Position numbers and translations under genes: made by a program | Shown: positions 23,546 through 31,316 of the stretch, piece by piece | Numbering within the stretch: position 1 is the stretch's first letter | How the letters are laid out: each line of letters begins with the position of its first letter | Source of the DNA: CAVWTN01 sp963757945 | GTDB lineage: Bacteria; Vulcanimicrobiota; Vulcanimicrobiia; Vulcanimicrobiales; Vulcanimicrobiaceae | Reading direction: 5' to 3' | DNA: 64,000 bases | Assembly (NCBI GenBank): GCA_963757945.1 | Contig: CAVWTN010000002.1 | Coordinates: 1,612,001-1,676,000, forward strand | The notes under the pieces: model-generated | The model's database searches: none | Seen by the model: the letters and a program-made list of their open reading frames with translations, nothing else | Told to the model about the DNA's origin: nothing

Positions 23546-25528
23546 TCAGGCGCCGGCGGCGTCCGCTCGGCCGCCGCCGATCTCCGCCGGGCATCCGGCA
23601 CCGTTCGTCCAGACGACGACGCCCTTCGGCATGTTCCCGGTGGCCGCGCGCAGGATGCCGGCGACCGGCGATTGCGGGTCGCGGATCGTGATGACCAGCG
23701 TGTGGACCGCGCGCGTCAGCGGGATCATCAGCCAGCGGCGCGCGACCGTCGCCGGATCGCCGTGCTGTTCGTCGGGATGGAAGTTCGGATGGCGCAACCT
23801 GTTCGCGTAGAAATCGTCGAGATCGAGCGCAAGTGCGATCCAGCCTTCCAGCCCGCGGCACGAATCGTACTGGACGATCCGCCACAGATCCTTATCGGTG
23901 GGGGCCGTCCCGCGGGTTCCGGGATCGCTTGCATCCCATGCGCGTCCGCCTGCGGCCGCGACGACGTCGGCGAAGCGCGCGTGGCGCCGGCCGCCCGCCT
24001 CTTGCATGATATTCGAATGCGGCACGCACACCAGGCAATCGACCGGATCGGCGTTGCCCTCCCGCGCGGACGCGGCGATCGCCCGCACGAGTTCCGGCGA
24101 GGCGACGTTGTCGCCGACGGCGATGATGATGCGTCCGCCGGGCAGATCGTCGCGAGGTTCGACATGCCAGCGCTCGAAGCCGGCCGCATCGGCGACGGCG
24201 TTCGCGAACAGCGCGACGTTGCGCTGCATGCGTAGTGAGTCCCCGAGCATCCGATTCACGCGCTCTTTGCTCGGGATCCCCGTCAGCCAATCGCACGGCG
24301 TTTGGCGCCGGACGAGCTGGTCGATCCCATCGGCGATCGTGATCCGGCAATGCCCGAAGAGGCGGAGCAAAAAGTCGCGCTCCGCGTCGGTCCAATCTTG
24401 CGCCTCGTCGATGAAGACGTGATCCCAGTCGAAGCGCGGCGGATCGCTCGCGCGCAGCAGGCTCGCCCATTCGCCGTCCGGGCCGCCGGCGAGCTTCGCG
24501 GTCGCCTCGCGCAGCGTGTCGTCGAGCTTCGCGAAGGCGATCGCGCCCTCGGGCGTCAACGGGATCTCGAACTCGAGCCCTCGGAGCGCGGCTAATAGGA
24601 ACTCGGTCATCGTCTCGACGTGCAGGCGCGTTCCGAGGAGTGCCGGCTGATCGAGTGTGGTCCGCAGCAGATGCTCGATGTCGCCGCGCAGCGCGCGGTG
24701 GAACGTGAGCACGAGAACGCGCTCGCCGCGCATCGTCGCGAGTTCGCCGGCGAGGAGCGCGAGCACCGTCGTCTTGCCGCTCCCGCCGCGCCCCGCGAGC
24801 CGGATGAGTTTGCTGCCCGCCGATGCGGCGAGGTCTTTCACGAACTTTTGGCCGGCCTCATCCCGCGCGAAGCGTTCGCTACGGGCCTTGTCGCGCGAGC
24901 TGATCGCGCGGCGATTGAGCAGCAGCGCGCGAACGGCACGCACCCCTTCGCGCGTGCGCTCGTTGCCGGCTTCGGAGAGCACGTCGTGCTGCTGCGCGGC
25001 CGCGTCGAGCAGCTCGAACCAGCCCGCTTCGTGGCCGAGGACGCTGGAGCCGATCCCTTCGAGCGCGACTTCGTCGACTTCGGTCAGCCAGCCCAGGGCA
25101 TGCACGAAGAGGCCGCCGCAGCCGTACCGCGCCGCGAACGTCTTGAGCGATTTCGCCGCATCGTCCGCTTGCGATGCGACGCTCCGCCCTTCGAGGTGCG
25201 TCCCGTACCTCGCGAAGATCTGGTTTCCGATTCGTTCGAAACGCAGGCTGTCGAGCTGCTTGATCTCGATAGCGAGCAGGGCGCACTGGACGTGTCCGGG
25301 CGGCGACATCGTGCCGTCGCGACGCTTCACCGGCGGGATGCGGCGCGGGCTCGCAAGGTCGATCGCCACGACGACGTCGATGTCGGCGGGCGTGCGGACC
25401 CCGACGAGGATGTCGATACGGTCCGTCTTGCTCGCCGCGACGTCGGGCCAGAGTTGCCGGATCTGCGCGACGAGCCGCTCGGCGACGGGCGTTTCGTTCT
25501 GCGGGGAGATGATGGTTAGGTCGATCAT
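23546..25528 (-). CDS. Nuclease-like domain fused to a UvrD/Rep-type superfamily 1 helicase
   Basis: 660 residues. The N-terminal 130 residues look like a NERD or PD-(D/E)XK nuclease: ADIDVVVAID (Asp49/51) and ALLAIEIKQLD (Glu88-x-Lys90), followed by RIGNQIFARYG. The helicase has Walker A GRGGSGKTT (246-254), motif Ia VLVLTFHRAL, Walker B HVFIDEAQDW (370-379), motif III RITIADGIDQL, and late motifs around IVQYDSCRGLEGW and WLMIPLTRAVHTLVI. Such fusions occur in DNA repair and in phage-defence loci. No partner gene is adjacent. Confidence 0.82.
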   Translation of the reverse strand: MIDLTIISPQNETPVAERLVAQIRQLWPDVAASKTDRIDILVGVRTPADIDVVVAIDLASPRRIPPVKRRDGTMSPPGHVQCALLAIEIKQLDSLRFERIGNQIFARYGTHLEGRSVASQADDAAKSLKTFAARYGCGGLFVHALGWLTEVDEVALEGIGSSVLGHEAGWFELLDAAAQQHDVLSEAGNERTREGVRAVRALLLNRRAISSRDKARSERFARDEAGQKFVKDLAASAGSKLIRLAGRGGSGKTTVLALLAGELATMRGERVLVLTFHRALRGDIEHLLRTTLDQPALLGTRLHVETMTEFLLAALRGLEFEIPLTPEGAIAFAKLDDTLREATAKLAGGPDGEWASLLRASDPPRFDWDHVFIDEAQDWTDAERDFLLRLFGHCRITIADGIDQLVRRQTPCDWLTGIPSKERVNRMLGDSLRMQRNVALFANAVADAAGFERWHVEPRDDLPGGRIIIAVGDNVASPELVRAIAASAREGNADPVDCLVCVPHSNIMQEAGGRRHARFADVVAAAGGRAWDASDPGTRGTAPTDKDLWRIVQYDSCRGLEGWIALALDLDDFYANRLRHPNFHPDEQHGDPATVARRWLMIPLTRAVHTLVITIRDPQSPVAGILRAATGNMPKGVVVWTNGAGCPAEIGGGRADAAGA

Positions 25529-25609
25529 GGCGGAGAGGCTCTTTTTCCAGGTGCTTTCTTGCGGGGGCGTCCACCTTTGCGACCGTTCCCGCGTCGCGCG
25601 GGGCCGCGT

Positions 25610-25650
25610 CCTTCGAGAAGCTCAGGATGACGACAAGCTCAGGATGACGA
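25610..25650 (+). repeat. Two partly overlapping copies of the dispersed repeat
   Basis: CCTTCGAGAAGCTCAGG then ATGACG (25,610-25,632), followed directly by GACAAGCTCAGGATGACGA (25,632-25,650). Lies in the gap between the helicase gene and the NrtR operon promoter, showing local tandem growth of the repeat. Confidence 0.7.
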
Positions 25651-25657
25651 GGGTGAC

Positions 25658-25703
25658 TTGACTTATCTGCCTATAGCATATATGCTTGGTGTAGATAAGG
25701 AGG
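25658..25703 (+). promoter_or_regulatory. Promoter, palindromic operator and ribosome-binding site of the NrtR-SPFH-NADK operon
   Basis: -35 TTGACT (25,658-25,663), 17-bp spacer, -10 TATGCT (25,681-25,686). The perfect 12-bp palindrome AGCATATATGCT (25,675-25,686) covers the -10, and outer arms TTATCT...AGATAA (about 25,662-25,698) enlarge the symmetry. AAGGAGG at 25,697-25,703 lies 8 nt before the GTG start at 25,712. The layout fits autorepression by the Nudix regulator. Confidence 0.7.
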
Positions 25704-25711
25704 CCCGCAAC

Positions 25712-26452
25712 GTGTCCAGAGCCGCTGATGAGCGAAGGTTCCTCGCCGCATACGATCCGTCCGCGTTCGAGCGCCCCTCGGTCACCGTCGACGTCGTGTT
25801 GCTCTCGATCGTCGATGACCGGCTGGCGACGCTGCTGGTGCAGCGCACCGAGCATCCTGATAAGGGCCTGTGGGCGCTCCCGGGCGGCTTCGTCCGCATG
25901 AAAGAGTCGCTCGATGCCGCGGCGGAGCGCGTGCTGCGCGAGAAGGCCGGGGTCCGGAATATCTTCCTCGAGCAGCTCTACACGTTCGGCAACCCCAAGC
26001 GCGATCCGCGCACGCGCGTCATCAGCGTCGCCTACTACGCCCTCGTCGACGAACGCCGGCTCGCCGCGCGCAGCGTGCGCGAGAGCCGCATCGCGCGGAT
26101 CGTCGTGCCCTGGGAAGGCGAAACGGGCGGCCCGGTTGCGCTCGAGTCCGTCGACGGCGCCGCGCTTCCGATCGCGTTCGATCATGCCGAGATCGCAGGC
26201 ACGGCCGTCAAGCGCATTCGCGGCAAGCTCGATTACGCGCCGATCGGTTACGAACTGCTGCCGGCGGCCTTCACGCTCCTCGATTTGCAGCGCGTGCACG
26301 AAACCGTGATCGGCCGCAAGCTCAATAAGGATTCGTTCCGCCGCCGCATGCTCGCGAGCGGCCCGCTCGAGCCGACCGGCGCCTCCCAAGAGGACGTCGG
26401 GCACCGGCCCGCCGCGCTGTATCGCTTTCTCCGAAATCCGGCCAACCCATAA
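25712..26452 (+). CDS. nrtR: NrtR-like Nudix-domain transcriptional regulator
   Basis: 246 residues from GTG 25,712, fixed by AAGGAGG 8 nt upstream; an upstream TTG is part of the -35 box. Nudix domain at about 20-145 with a degenerate box (GGFVRMKESLDAAAERVLRE then KAGV: the first Glu of the RE pair is Val). It is therefore probably a sensor rather than a hydrolase. A winged helix follows (KLDYAPIGYELLPAAFTLLD, then LQRVHETVIGRKLNKDSFRR), characteristic of NrtR. NrtR repressors of NAD metabolism are released by ADP-ribose. Here the downstream genes are an SPFH protein and an NAD-kinase-like protein. Confidence 0.82.
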   Translation: MSRAADERRFLAAYDPSAFERPSVTVDVVLLSIVDDRLATLLVQRTEHPDKGLWALPGGFVRMKESLDAAAERVLREKAGVRNIFLEQLYTFGNPKRDPRTRVISVAYYALVDERRLAARSVRESRIARIVVPWEGETGGPVALESVDGAALPIAFDHAEIAGTAVKRIRGKLDYAPIGYELLPAAFTLLDLQRVHETVIGRKLNKDSFRRRMLASGPLEPTGASQEDVGHRPAALYRFLRNPANP

Positions 26453-26462
26453 GGAGGGACCC

Positions 26463-27485
26463 ATGGCAGAGATTCGTCGTTATCCCATCGTGAGCCACGC
26501 GCGCGTCGACGCGAGCGCACACGTGCTCCACTATCGCAACGCGCGCCTGATGCGCAGCGGGCGAGGCCTCTCGCTGTGGTTCCTCCCGCTTTCCGACAGC
26601 ATCGCGGAGATCCCCGTGGACGATCGCGAGCTCACGCTCGTCATTCACGCGAAGTCCGCCGATTTCCAGGAGGTGACGGCGCAAGGCGTGCTCACGTATC
26701 GCGCGGCAGATCCCGAGCGTACCGCCGAGCGCATCGACTTCTCGCTCGATCTTGCGAGCGGCACGCACGCGAAGCAGCCGCTCGAGCGCATCGAGCTGAT
26801 GCTCTCGCAGCTCGCCCAGGAATTCGCGAGCGACTACGTCGCGCGCACCGCGATCCGCGACGTCCTCAAGGAGGGCCTCGTTCGGCTGCGAGAACGCGTC
26901 GAGGCCGGGCTTGCCGCCGACGAGCATCTGCGCGAGATGGGGCTCACGGTTTCTTCCGTGCGCATCGCCGCCGTGCGGCCGTCGGCCGACCTCGAGAAGG
27001 CGATCGAAGCGCCGACTCGCGAGAGCATCAAGCAACAGGCCGATGAAGCCGGCTTCGCACGGCGCGCCTCCGCCGTCGACAAGGAGCGCGCGATCGCGGA
27101 GAACGAGCTGAGCAATCGCATCGAACTCGCGAAACGTCAAGAGATGCTCCTCGAGCAAGAGGGGCAGAACGCGCGGCGCAAGGCGCTCGACGAGGCGGAA
27201 GCCGAGCGAATCGCGGCGGACGCCGCAGCCGCCCGGTTACGGACCGATGCGGAGGCGCAAGCCGCGCGGGAGCGCGCGGTCGGCGCGGCGCGCAATGAGA
27301 CCGAGCGCGCTCGCCTGGATGCCTACCGCGGCGTCGCCCCCAGCGTGCTGCTCGGTCTTGCGGCCCAAGAGTTCGCCGGAAAGATCGAGACGATCGAGCA
27401 CCTGAACCTCACGCCCGACTTGCTCTCGCCGATGCTCGCCACGCTCGTCGGAGCGGCGACGACGCGTCTCGAAGGCGGAGAGTAG
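26463..27485 (+). CDS. SPFH/band-7 domain protein
   Basis: 340 residues; AAGGAGGG lies 5 nt before the ATG. The SPFH-type beta-rich domain (about 1-180: SLWFLPLSDSIAEIPVDDRE; VTAQGVLTYRAADPERTAE; YVARTAIRDVLKEG; VSSVRIAAVRPSADLEKAIE) is followed by a long Ala/Glu/Arg-rich coiled coil (about 185-290) and a short globular end (SVLLGLAAQEFAGKIETIEH). SPFH proteins assemble into rings or cages at membranes. No membrane helix is predicted in this one, so attachment would be peripheral. Second gene of the NrtR operon, 10 bp after the regulator. Confidence 0.85.
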   Translation: MAEIRRYPIVSHARVDASAHVLHYRNARLMRSGRGLSLWFLPLSDSIAEIPVDDRELTLVIHAKSADFQEVTAQGVLTYRAADPERTAERIDFSLDLASGTHAKQPLERIELMLSQLAQEFASDYVARTAIRDVLKEGLVRLRERVEAGLAADEHLREMGLTVSSVRIAAVRPSADLEKAIEAPTRESIKQQADEAGFARRASAVDKERAIAENELSNRIELAKRQEMLLEQEGQNARRKALDEAEAERIAADAAAARLRTDAEAQAARERAVGAARNETERARLDAYRGVAPSVLLGLAAQEFAGKIETIEHLNLTPDLLSPMLATLVGAATTRLEGGE

Positions 27486-27491
27486 ACGCCG

Positions 27492-28427
27492 ATGCCCGCG
27501 CTCATCCCGCGCGTGGTCCTGGTCACGCGTCCGTCGGAGTACGAGTCGCTGCTGGCGCGTTACGGGACGCGCGCGCAGGCTCGCTTCACGCTCGAATCGA
27601 TCGGGCAGCGCATGGCGCCGATCGAGGAGCGGCACGAGAAACTCCGCGCCGCGATCGATGAGGTCTCGCGAGCGGTGCCGCGCGAATGGCGCAGGGTGCG
27701 CCTGGACCGAGCCGAGCTCGATCGCTTCATCTTCGAGCCTGATGATATCGTCGTGCCGGTCGGCCAAGACGGGCTCGTCGCCAACGTCGCCAAGTATCTG
27801 CGCGATCAGCGCGTCGTCGGCATCAATCCCGATCCGGGCTCGTATGAGGGCGTGCTCGTGCGTAACGCGCCCGCGCATGCGGGCGCGGTGATCGCCGCGG
27901 CGTTCGCCGGCAGCGGCGTCACCGAACAGCGGACGATGGCCGAGGCGACGCTCGACGACGGGCAACGCGTCCTCGCGCTCAACGAAATCTTCGTCGGCCA
28001 CCGCAGCCATCAATCCGCGCGCTATCGCCTGCGCATCGGCGAGCGCGAGGAGCGTCAATCCTCCTCCGGCCTCATCGTCGCGACGGGGACCGGCGGCACC
28101 GGCTGGGCACGCTCGATCAAGGCGGAGCGGCACTCCGAGCTCGAGCTGCCCGCGCCCTGCGATCCGGCGCTCGCGGTCTTCGTGCGCGAAGCGTTTCCAG
28201 GGAGCAGCTTCGCGACGTCGCTGACGGAGGCGATCGTCAGCGATGCGGGAGTCGTGGAGGTCGTCTCCGAGATGAGCGATGACGGCGTGGTCTTCGGCGA
28301 CGGCATCGAGGAAGATCGCATCGTCTTCAGCTGGGGCTCTCGGCTGCGCGTTCGCGTCGCCTCCCGGCAGCTGCGCCTGGTCGTCGGCCAAGTGCCCGCC
28401 AACGTTCCGATGGTTGCGAGCCGATAG
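27492..28427 (+). CDS. NAD(+) kinase-like protein
   Basis: 311 residues, 6 bp after the SPFH gene. Layout of the ATP-NAD kinase fold: DIVVPVGQDGLVANVAKYL (Gly-Gln-Asp-Gly at 91-94 in place of the usual GGDG, catalytic Asp kept), LALNEIFVG (the NE motif, 162-169), and GLIVATGTGGTGWARSI (193-209) corresponding to the TPTGSTAY region. The substitutions in two motifs place it outside the housekeeping NadK group, so it may phosphorylate NAD, a related dinucleotide or a sphingosine-like substrate, or act as a sensor. Genetic linkage to NrtR supports a pyridine-nucleotide role. Confidence 0.72.
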   Translation: MPALIPRVVLVTRPSEYESLLARYGTRAQARFTLESIGQRMAPIEERHEKLRAAIDEVSRAVPREWRRVRLDRAELDRFIFEPDDIVVPVGQDGLVANVAKYLRDQRVVGINPDPGSYEGVLVRNAPAHAGAVIAAAFAGSGVTEQRTMAEATLDDGQRVLALNEIFVGHRSHQSARYRLRIGEREERQSSSGLIVATGTGGTGWARSIKAERHSELELPAPCDPALAVFVREAFPGSSFATSLTEAIVSDAGVVEVVSEMSDDGVVFGDGIEEDRIVFSWGSRLRVRVASRQLRLVVGQVPANVPMVASR

Positions 28428-28440
28428 AACGGAAAGATTG

Positions 28441-28998
28441 ATGATTCCCGCCGGATACATGCGCAAGAAGGTGAGCGCGCGACCGGAAGCCCTGAAGGCT
28501 GCCGGCGTCCTGGACGTCTACTCGATCAGCTCGCACGTCTCGAGCAATTTTGACGACTACGTCGACCTCTGGAAGCATAACGCGCATTGGCTGTTCGACT
28601 CGCCGGAGATCTTGCTGGAGGCGGCTCGGGCCAAAGGCACCGGCATCGGAGAGACGCGGCTCTTCTATTACGAAATCTACGAGCGCGAGTATCACGAAGA
28701 GGACCGGACGTGGCGCGACTACGCGCCGAACTGGTCGCTCGACACGGCCGTCCGCATCCCGGGCGAGAGGAAACTCGAGGGATACGACGTCGCCACGTTT
28801 TGGGCGCGAGCCGGCGCGGAGTGTTCTCCTCTCTCGTGCAACGCGCTGGCGCTGGAGATTCCCGTGAACGAGCATTGCCTCTTGGAGTCACTCGCAACGG
28901 CGATCTCGCTCCTCGAGCAAGGCCGATTCGACCGTTCGGAGCCGGGACCGTTTCGGATATTCGCGGTGTACTCCGTACCCGAGACGCTCCAGGAATAG
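28441..28998 (+). CDS. Conserved protein of unknown function, last gene of the NrtR operon
   Basis: 185 residues from ATG 28,441, 13 bp after the NADK-like gene. A soluble protein with GYMRKKVSARPEALKAAGVL, DVYSISSHVSSNFDDYVDLW, then KHNAHWLFDSPEIL, a FYYEIYEREYHEED stretch, and a CSPLSCNALALEIPVNEHCL segment with two Cys. The sequence has the look of a broadly distributed uncharacterised family, recalled from general familiarity and not from a named domain. Its position suggests a role tied to the same operon, or an unrelated gene carried along. Confidence 0.65.
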   Translation: MIPAGYMRKKVSARPEALKAAGVLDVYSISSHVSSNFDDYVDLWKHNAHWLFDSPEILLEAARAKGTGIGETRLFYYEIYEREYHEEDRTWRDYAPNWSLDTAVRIPGERKLEGYDVATFWARAGAECSPLSCNALALEIPVNEHCLLESLATAISLLEQGRFDRSEPGPFRIFAVYSVPETLQE

Positions 28999-29002
28999 TC
29001 TC

Positions 29003-29281
29003 TTACGATGCTTTCGCCCGCGCAAGCTCCTCTCGGACGACCGCGCGGAGGCGCTCCTCAACAGGCATGGCCTCGCGAATGACGGCAGAGCGCAGCGCCT
29101 CGTTGATGGCAGTCTGGTAGCCGCGCCCGTCGCGTTCCGCGGCGTCGCGAAATGCATCGAGTACGTCGGTATCGATGTAGATTGTAATGCGCGTCTTGCC
29201 GGGATTCGAAAGTACCGCGCCGCGCTTGGCGGCGCGGAAGTCAAACGCCGGACTTTTCACATGGCTACCGACCTTCCTCAT
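29003..29281 (-). CDS. brnA: BrnA-type antitoxin (ribbon-helix-helix)
   Basis: 92 residues from ATG 29,281, with AAAGGAGA 5 nt upstream deciding the start over an ATG 21 bp earlier. The ribbon-helix-helix core is KTRITIYIDTDVLDAFRDAA, then ERDGRGYQTAINEALRSAVI (about 29-68), the DNA- and toxin-binding fold of BrnA/CopG. The N-terminal tail contains the family's PAFDFRAAKRG. It overlaps the brnT gene end by 17 bp, toxin first, as is normal for brnTA. Confidence 0.85.
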   Translation of the reverse strand: MRKVGSHVKSPAFDFRAAKRGAVLSNPGKTRITIYIDTDVLDAFRDAAERDGRGYQTAINEALRSAVIREAMPVEERLRAVVREELARAKAS

Positions 29282-29543
29282 ACGGTCTCCTTTCGCTAGC
29301 ACGAGCCCGGCGTGCCGATACCAGGCGCACGATCTCTGCTATGTCAGGGTACGTGTAGACGACTACTAAGACGCGGCCTTCAAGCTGGCGCCCGATCGTG
29401 ACAAAGCGCTGCTCCCCGTGGCGACGATCCTCAATCGTAAGTGCATCGGGGTCATCCAGTACCGTAGCAGCGTCGGAGAACCGGACGCCGTGCTTGCGAA
29501 AGTTCTCGCGCGCCTTTGCAGGGTCCCAAACTACCAGATACAT
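29265..29543 (-). CDS. brnT: BrnT-type ribonuclease toxin (DUF497)
   Basis: 92 residues from ATG 29,543; the open frame further upstream is rejected. Family pattern: VVWDPAKARENFRKHGVRFS (about 4-23), DAATVLDDPDALTIEDRRHG, EQRFVTIGRQLEGRVLVVVY and IVRLVSARRARASERRPYEE, with the conserved basic and acidic residues of the RelE-like fold. Cleaves RNA when free of BrnA. An AT-rich stretch with the palindrome TATGCATA (29,548-29,555) lies just before the start and is a likely promoter-operator. Confidence 0.88.
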   Translation of the reverse strand: MYLVVWDPAKARENFRKHGVRFSDAATVLDDPDALTIEDRRHGEQRFVTIGRQLEGRVLVVVYTYPDIAEIVRLVSARRARASERRPYEEGR

Positions 29544-29857
29544 ATAGTATGCATATTCTCTGGCCTTTGTCCAGGCCGGCTCCGCCTCTGAGCCAATCGC
29601 GACGCACGACGATCCCGCTATGCGCGGGAAGGCCATCACCGGCGCAGCGGAAGGTGAGAACGAACTCGGCGTCCTCGATCGCCGCGCGATAGCGTGCGCG
29701 GCGAAATGTCAAACGCTTGGCATGGCTCCGAGTGATAATCTGCCGATACAAGCTTGGTGACGGCGGGAACCAAACGCAAGGTCACAACCGCATGCCGCTT
29801 ATTGCGGCGGCGCGGTGATTGTTTCACATCACTTGACACGGAGCGTCTTTCAGTTAC
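29544..29857. other. Intergenic region: divergent promoters of brnTA and the next gene
   Basis: No convincing gene. Near the left edge AT-rich DNA precedes brnT. Near the right edge TTGACA (29,833-29,838), a 16-bp spacer and TACATG (29,855-29,860) could form the promoter of the exported-protein gene. That would put the transcript start at or after its first ATG. Confidence 0.45.
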
Positions 29858-30514
29858 ATGACCATGAACAGCAACCCGGCATCCAGACGTGCGCATTGCG
29901 CGAAGCGGTTTGCGATCAAAGGGGCAAGCCAGATTATCGCCGCGATCCTCATGCTGTCCTCAACGGCGAGCGCGAAGGACACGGCAAACCCTCAGCCGTC
30001 GCCGCTACTGCCGCCGGCCTCAAGTGCGGCTTCGGATACTCCCGGCGCAACGATCGTGTTCGTGCCCCGGGGGAAGGAAATAGTCGTGCGCACGGTTGCA
30101 GGCTACAACAGCTACTCTGCTAAGACCGGCGCAAAGATCAGATTTGAAGTCGTTAATGACGTCATCGTCAACGGCTTTGCGATCGCAAAGGCTGGAGATG
30201 CGGCCGAAGGTACCGTTCAAGAGGCGCAGCAGGGTGACGAGGGCGGCTATTACGGCATCGGCTGGAAGGCGGCTAATCTCCGAGTTTCGGTCGACGAGAT
30301 CTACAATTTCTGCGGCGACACGATCCATGTGACCTTCGACCGAAGCGAGTATCGCCGCCGCCAAGGCCTCTTTGGCAGCAACAAAGACGTGCAGATCATC
30401 AAAGGCCAGATGTATGTTCCGCTGACGGATCGGGCGCAAAAGGTCTGCGCTGAACCCTCGACAGACCTGGAGGAACCCATCCCCGTGCAAGCCCTGCGCA
30501 CCGCAGACCACTAG
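29858..30514 (+). CDS. Exported protein of unknown function
   Basis: 218 residues. A signal peptide is likely (basic start, hydrophobic IIAAILMLSS, cleavage near ASAKD), then a Pro/Ser-rich linker. The mature domain (about 60-200) is beta-rich: GATIVFVPRGKEIVVRTVAG, GAKIRFEVVNDVIVNGFAIA, then GDAAEGTVQEAQQG and TIHVTFDRSEYRRRQGLFGS, with two Cys (NFCGDT, KVCAEP) that could pair. No family motif. The start is uncertain, because the probable promoter overlaps the first ATG and a second in-frame ATG lies at 29,864. Confidence 0.65.
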   Translation: MTMNSNPASRRAHCAKRFAIKGASQIIAAILMLSSTASAKDTANPQPSPLLPPASSAASDTPGATIVFVPRGKEIVVRTVAGYNSYSAKTGAKIRFEVVNDVIVNGFAIAKAGDAAEGTVQEAQQGDEGGYYGIGWKAANLRVSVDEIYNFCGDTIHVTFDRSEYRRRQGLFGSNKDVQIIKGQMYVPLTDRAQKVCAEPSTDLEEPIPVQALRTADH

Positions 30515-30795
30515 CGGCCGCGTCGGCCTCGACAGGTCGCTAGTGGCCGCGGCTTTGCTCGACGTCCGCGTCGTCACCGTATATCTAGATCGGATGTGCT
30601 CCGTCGAGCTCGACTTCGCATCCCTTGACGAGTGGCGTACAAATAGTCCCGGCGGTCCAAGATACCCCACGAACGATCGTCATCCGCGTCACACGGTTGT
30701 CGCGCGCATCGGGTACGTTCTCGTTGCGCCCAACCGGGACGCATGATGACGGCCACTTATGTCGTGGCACTATTTTCCATTGTTTGAGGATGCTG

Positions 30796-31254
30796 ATGTT
30801 CAAGAAACTACTCGTCGGCGCGGTCGCGTCTCTATCAATCGTAGCGCTTTCCGCCTGCGGAGGCGGGGGCTCATCGCCGACTCCGCAGCCGGTCACCAAG
30901 GTGTACCTTCGGATCAATATGAACGACGTGCCGGTCGCGAGCACCGATACGCTCTGGGCCGGTCTCTACAAGAACGGCAAGACGACGGTGGCCTACTTGG
31001 GGCCGACGCCGAGCGGCAGCGTCACGTACCCGCTCGATGGCGCGGGCGGGGGCGGCTGGGCCGACCAACTCGCCGTCTTAGATGAAGACGCCAACGCGAA
31101 TGAAATCGCCGGCGCCGTCATCAACAACCTCTCGATTCCGATGACGTCGAACGACGGGACGTACACCATCGTGTTCAACCTGCATAGAGGGCAGACGGTG
31201 TCGTCCACGTTCAAGCGCAGCGCCGCGACGATTGTGAAAAAGCTCACGCTCTAG
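30796..31254 (+). CDS. Small secreted lipoprotein
   Basis: 152 residues from ATG 30,796 (GAGG 6 nt upstream; another ATG lies 6 bp earlier). Lipobox LSIVALSAC, then a Gly/Ser linker and a beta-type domain (KVYLRINMNDVPVASTDTLW, NLSIPMTSNDGTYTIVFNLH). No family recognised. It ends just before a strong hairpin terminator. Confidence 0.7.
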   Translation: MFKKLLVGAVASLSIVALSACGGGGSSPTPQPVTKVYLRINMNDVPVASTDTLWAGLYKNGKTTVAYLGPTPSGSVTYPLDGAGGGGWADQLAVLDEDANANEIAGAVINNLSIPMTSNDGTYTIVFNLHRGQTVSSTFKRSAATIVKKLTL

Positions 31255-31273
31255 CCGCGGCTCGTGTCGAGGG

Positions 31274-31305
31274 CAATGGGGCCCCGCTTCGGCGGGGCCC
31301 CATTG
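31274..31305 (+). terminator. Strong hairpin terminator
   Basis: CAATGGGGCCCCGC (31,274-31,287), loop TTCG, GCGGGGCCCCATTG (31,292-31,305): a perfect 14-bp stem with a UUCG tetraloop. It separates the lipoprotein gene from the convergent molybdopterin-type gene and can serve both strands. No long T-run follows. Confidence 0.75.
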
Positions 31306-31316
31306 ATTCGCAGCGC

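Noticed and set aside
29544..29639. Upstream extension of the brnT frame
   Set aside because: BrnT proteins start just before the VVWDP segment; the extension is outside the family length and crosses the AT-rich promoter.
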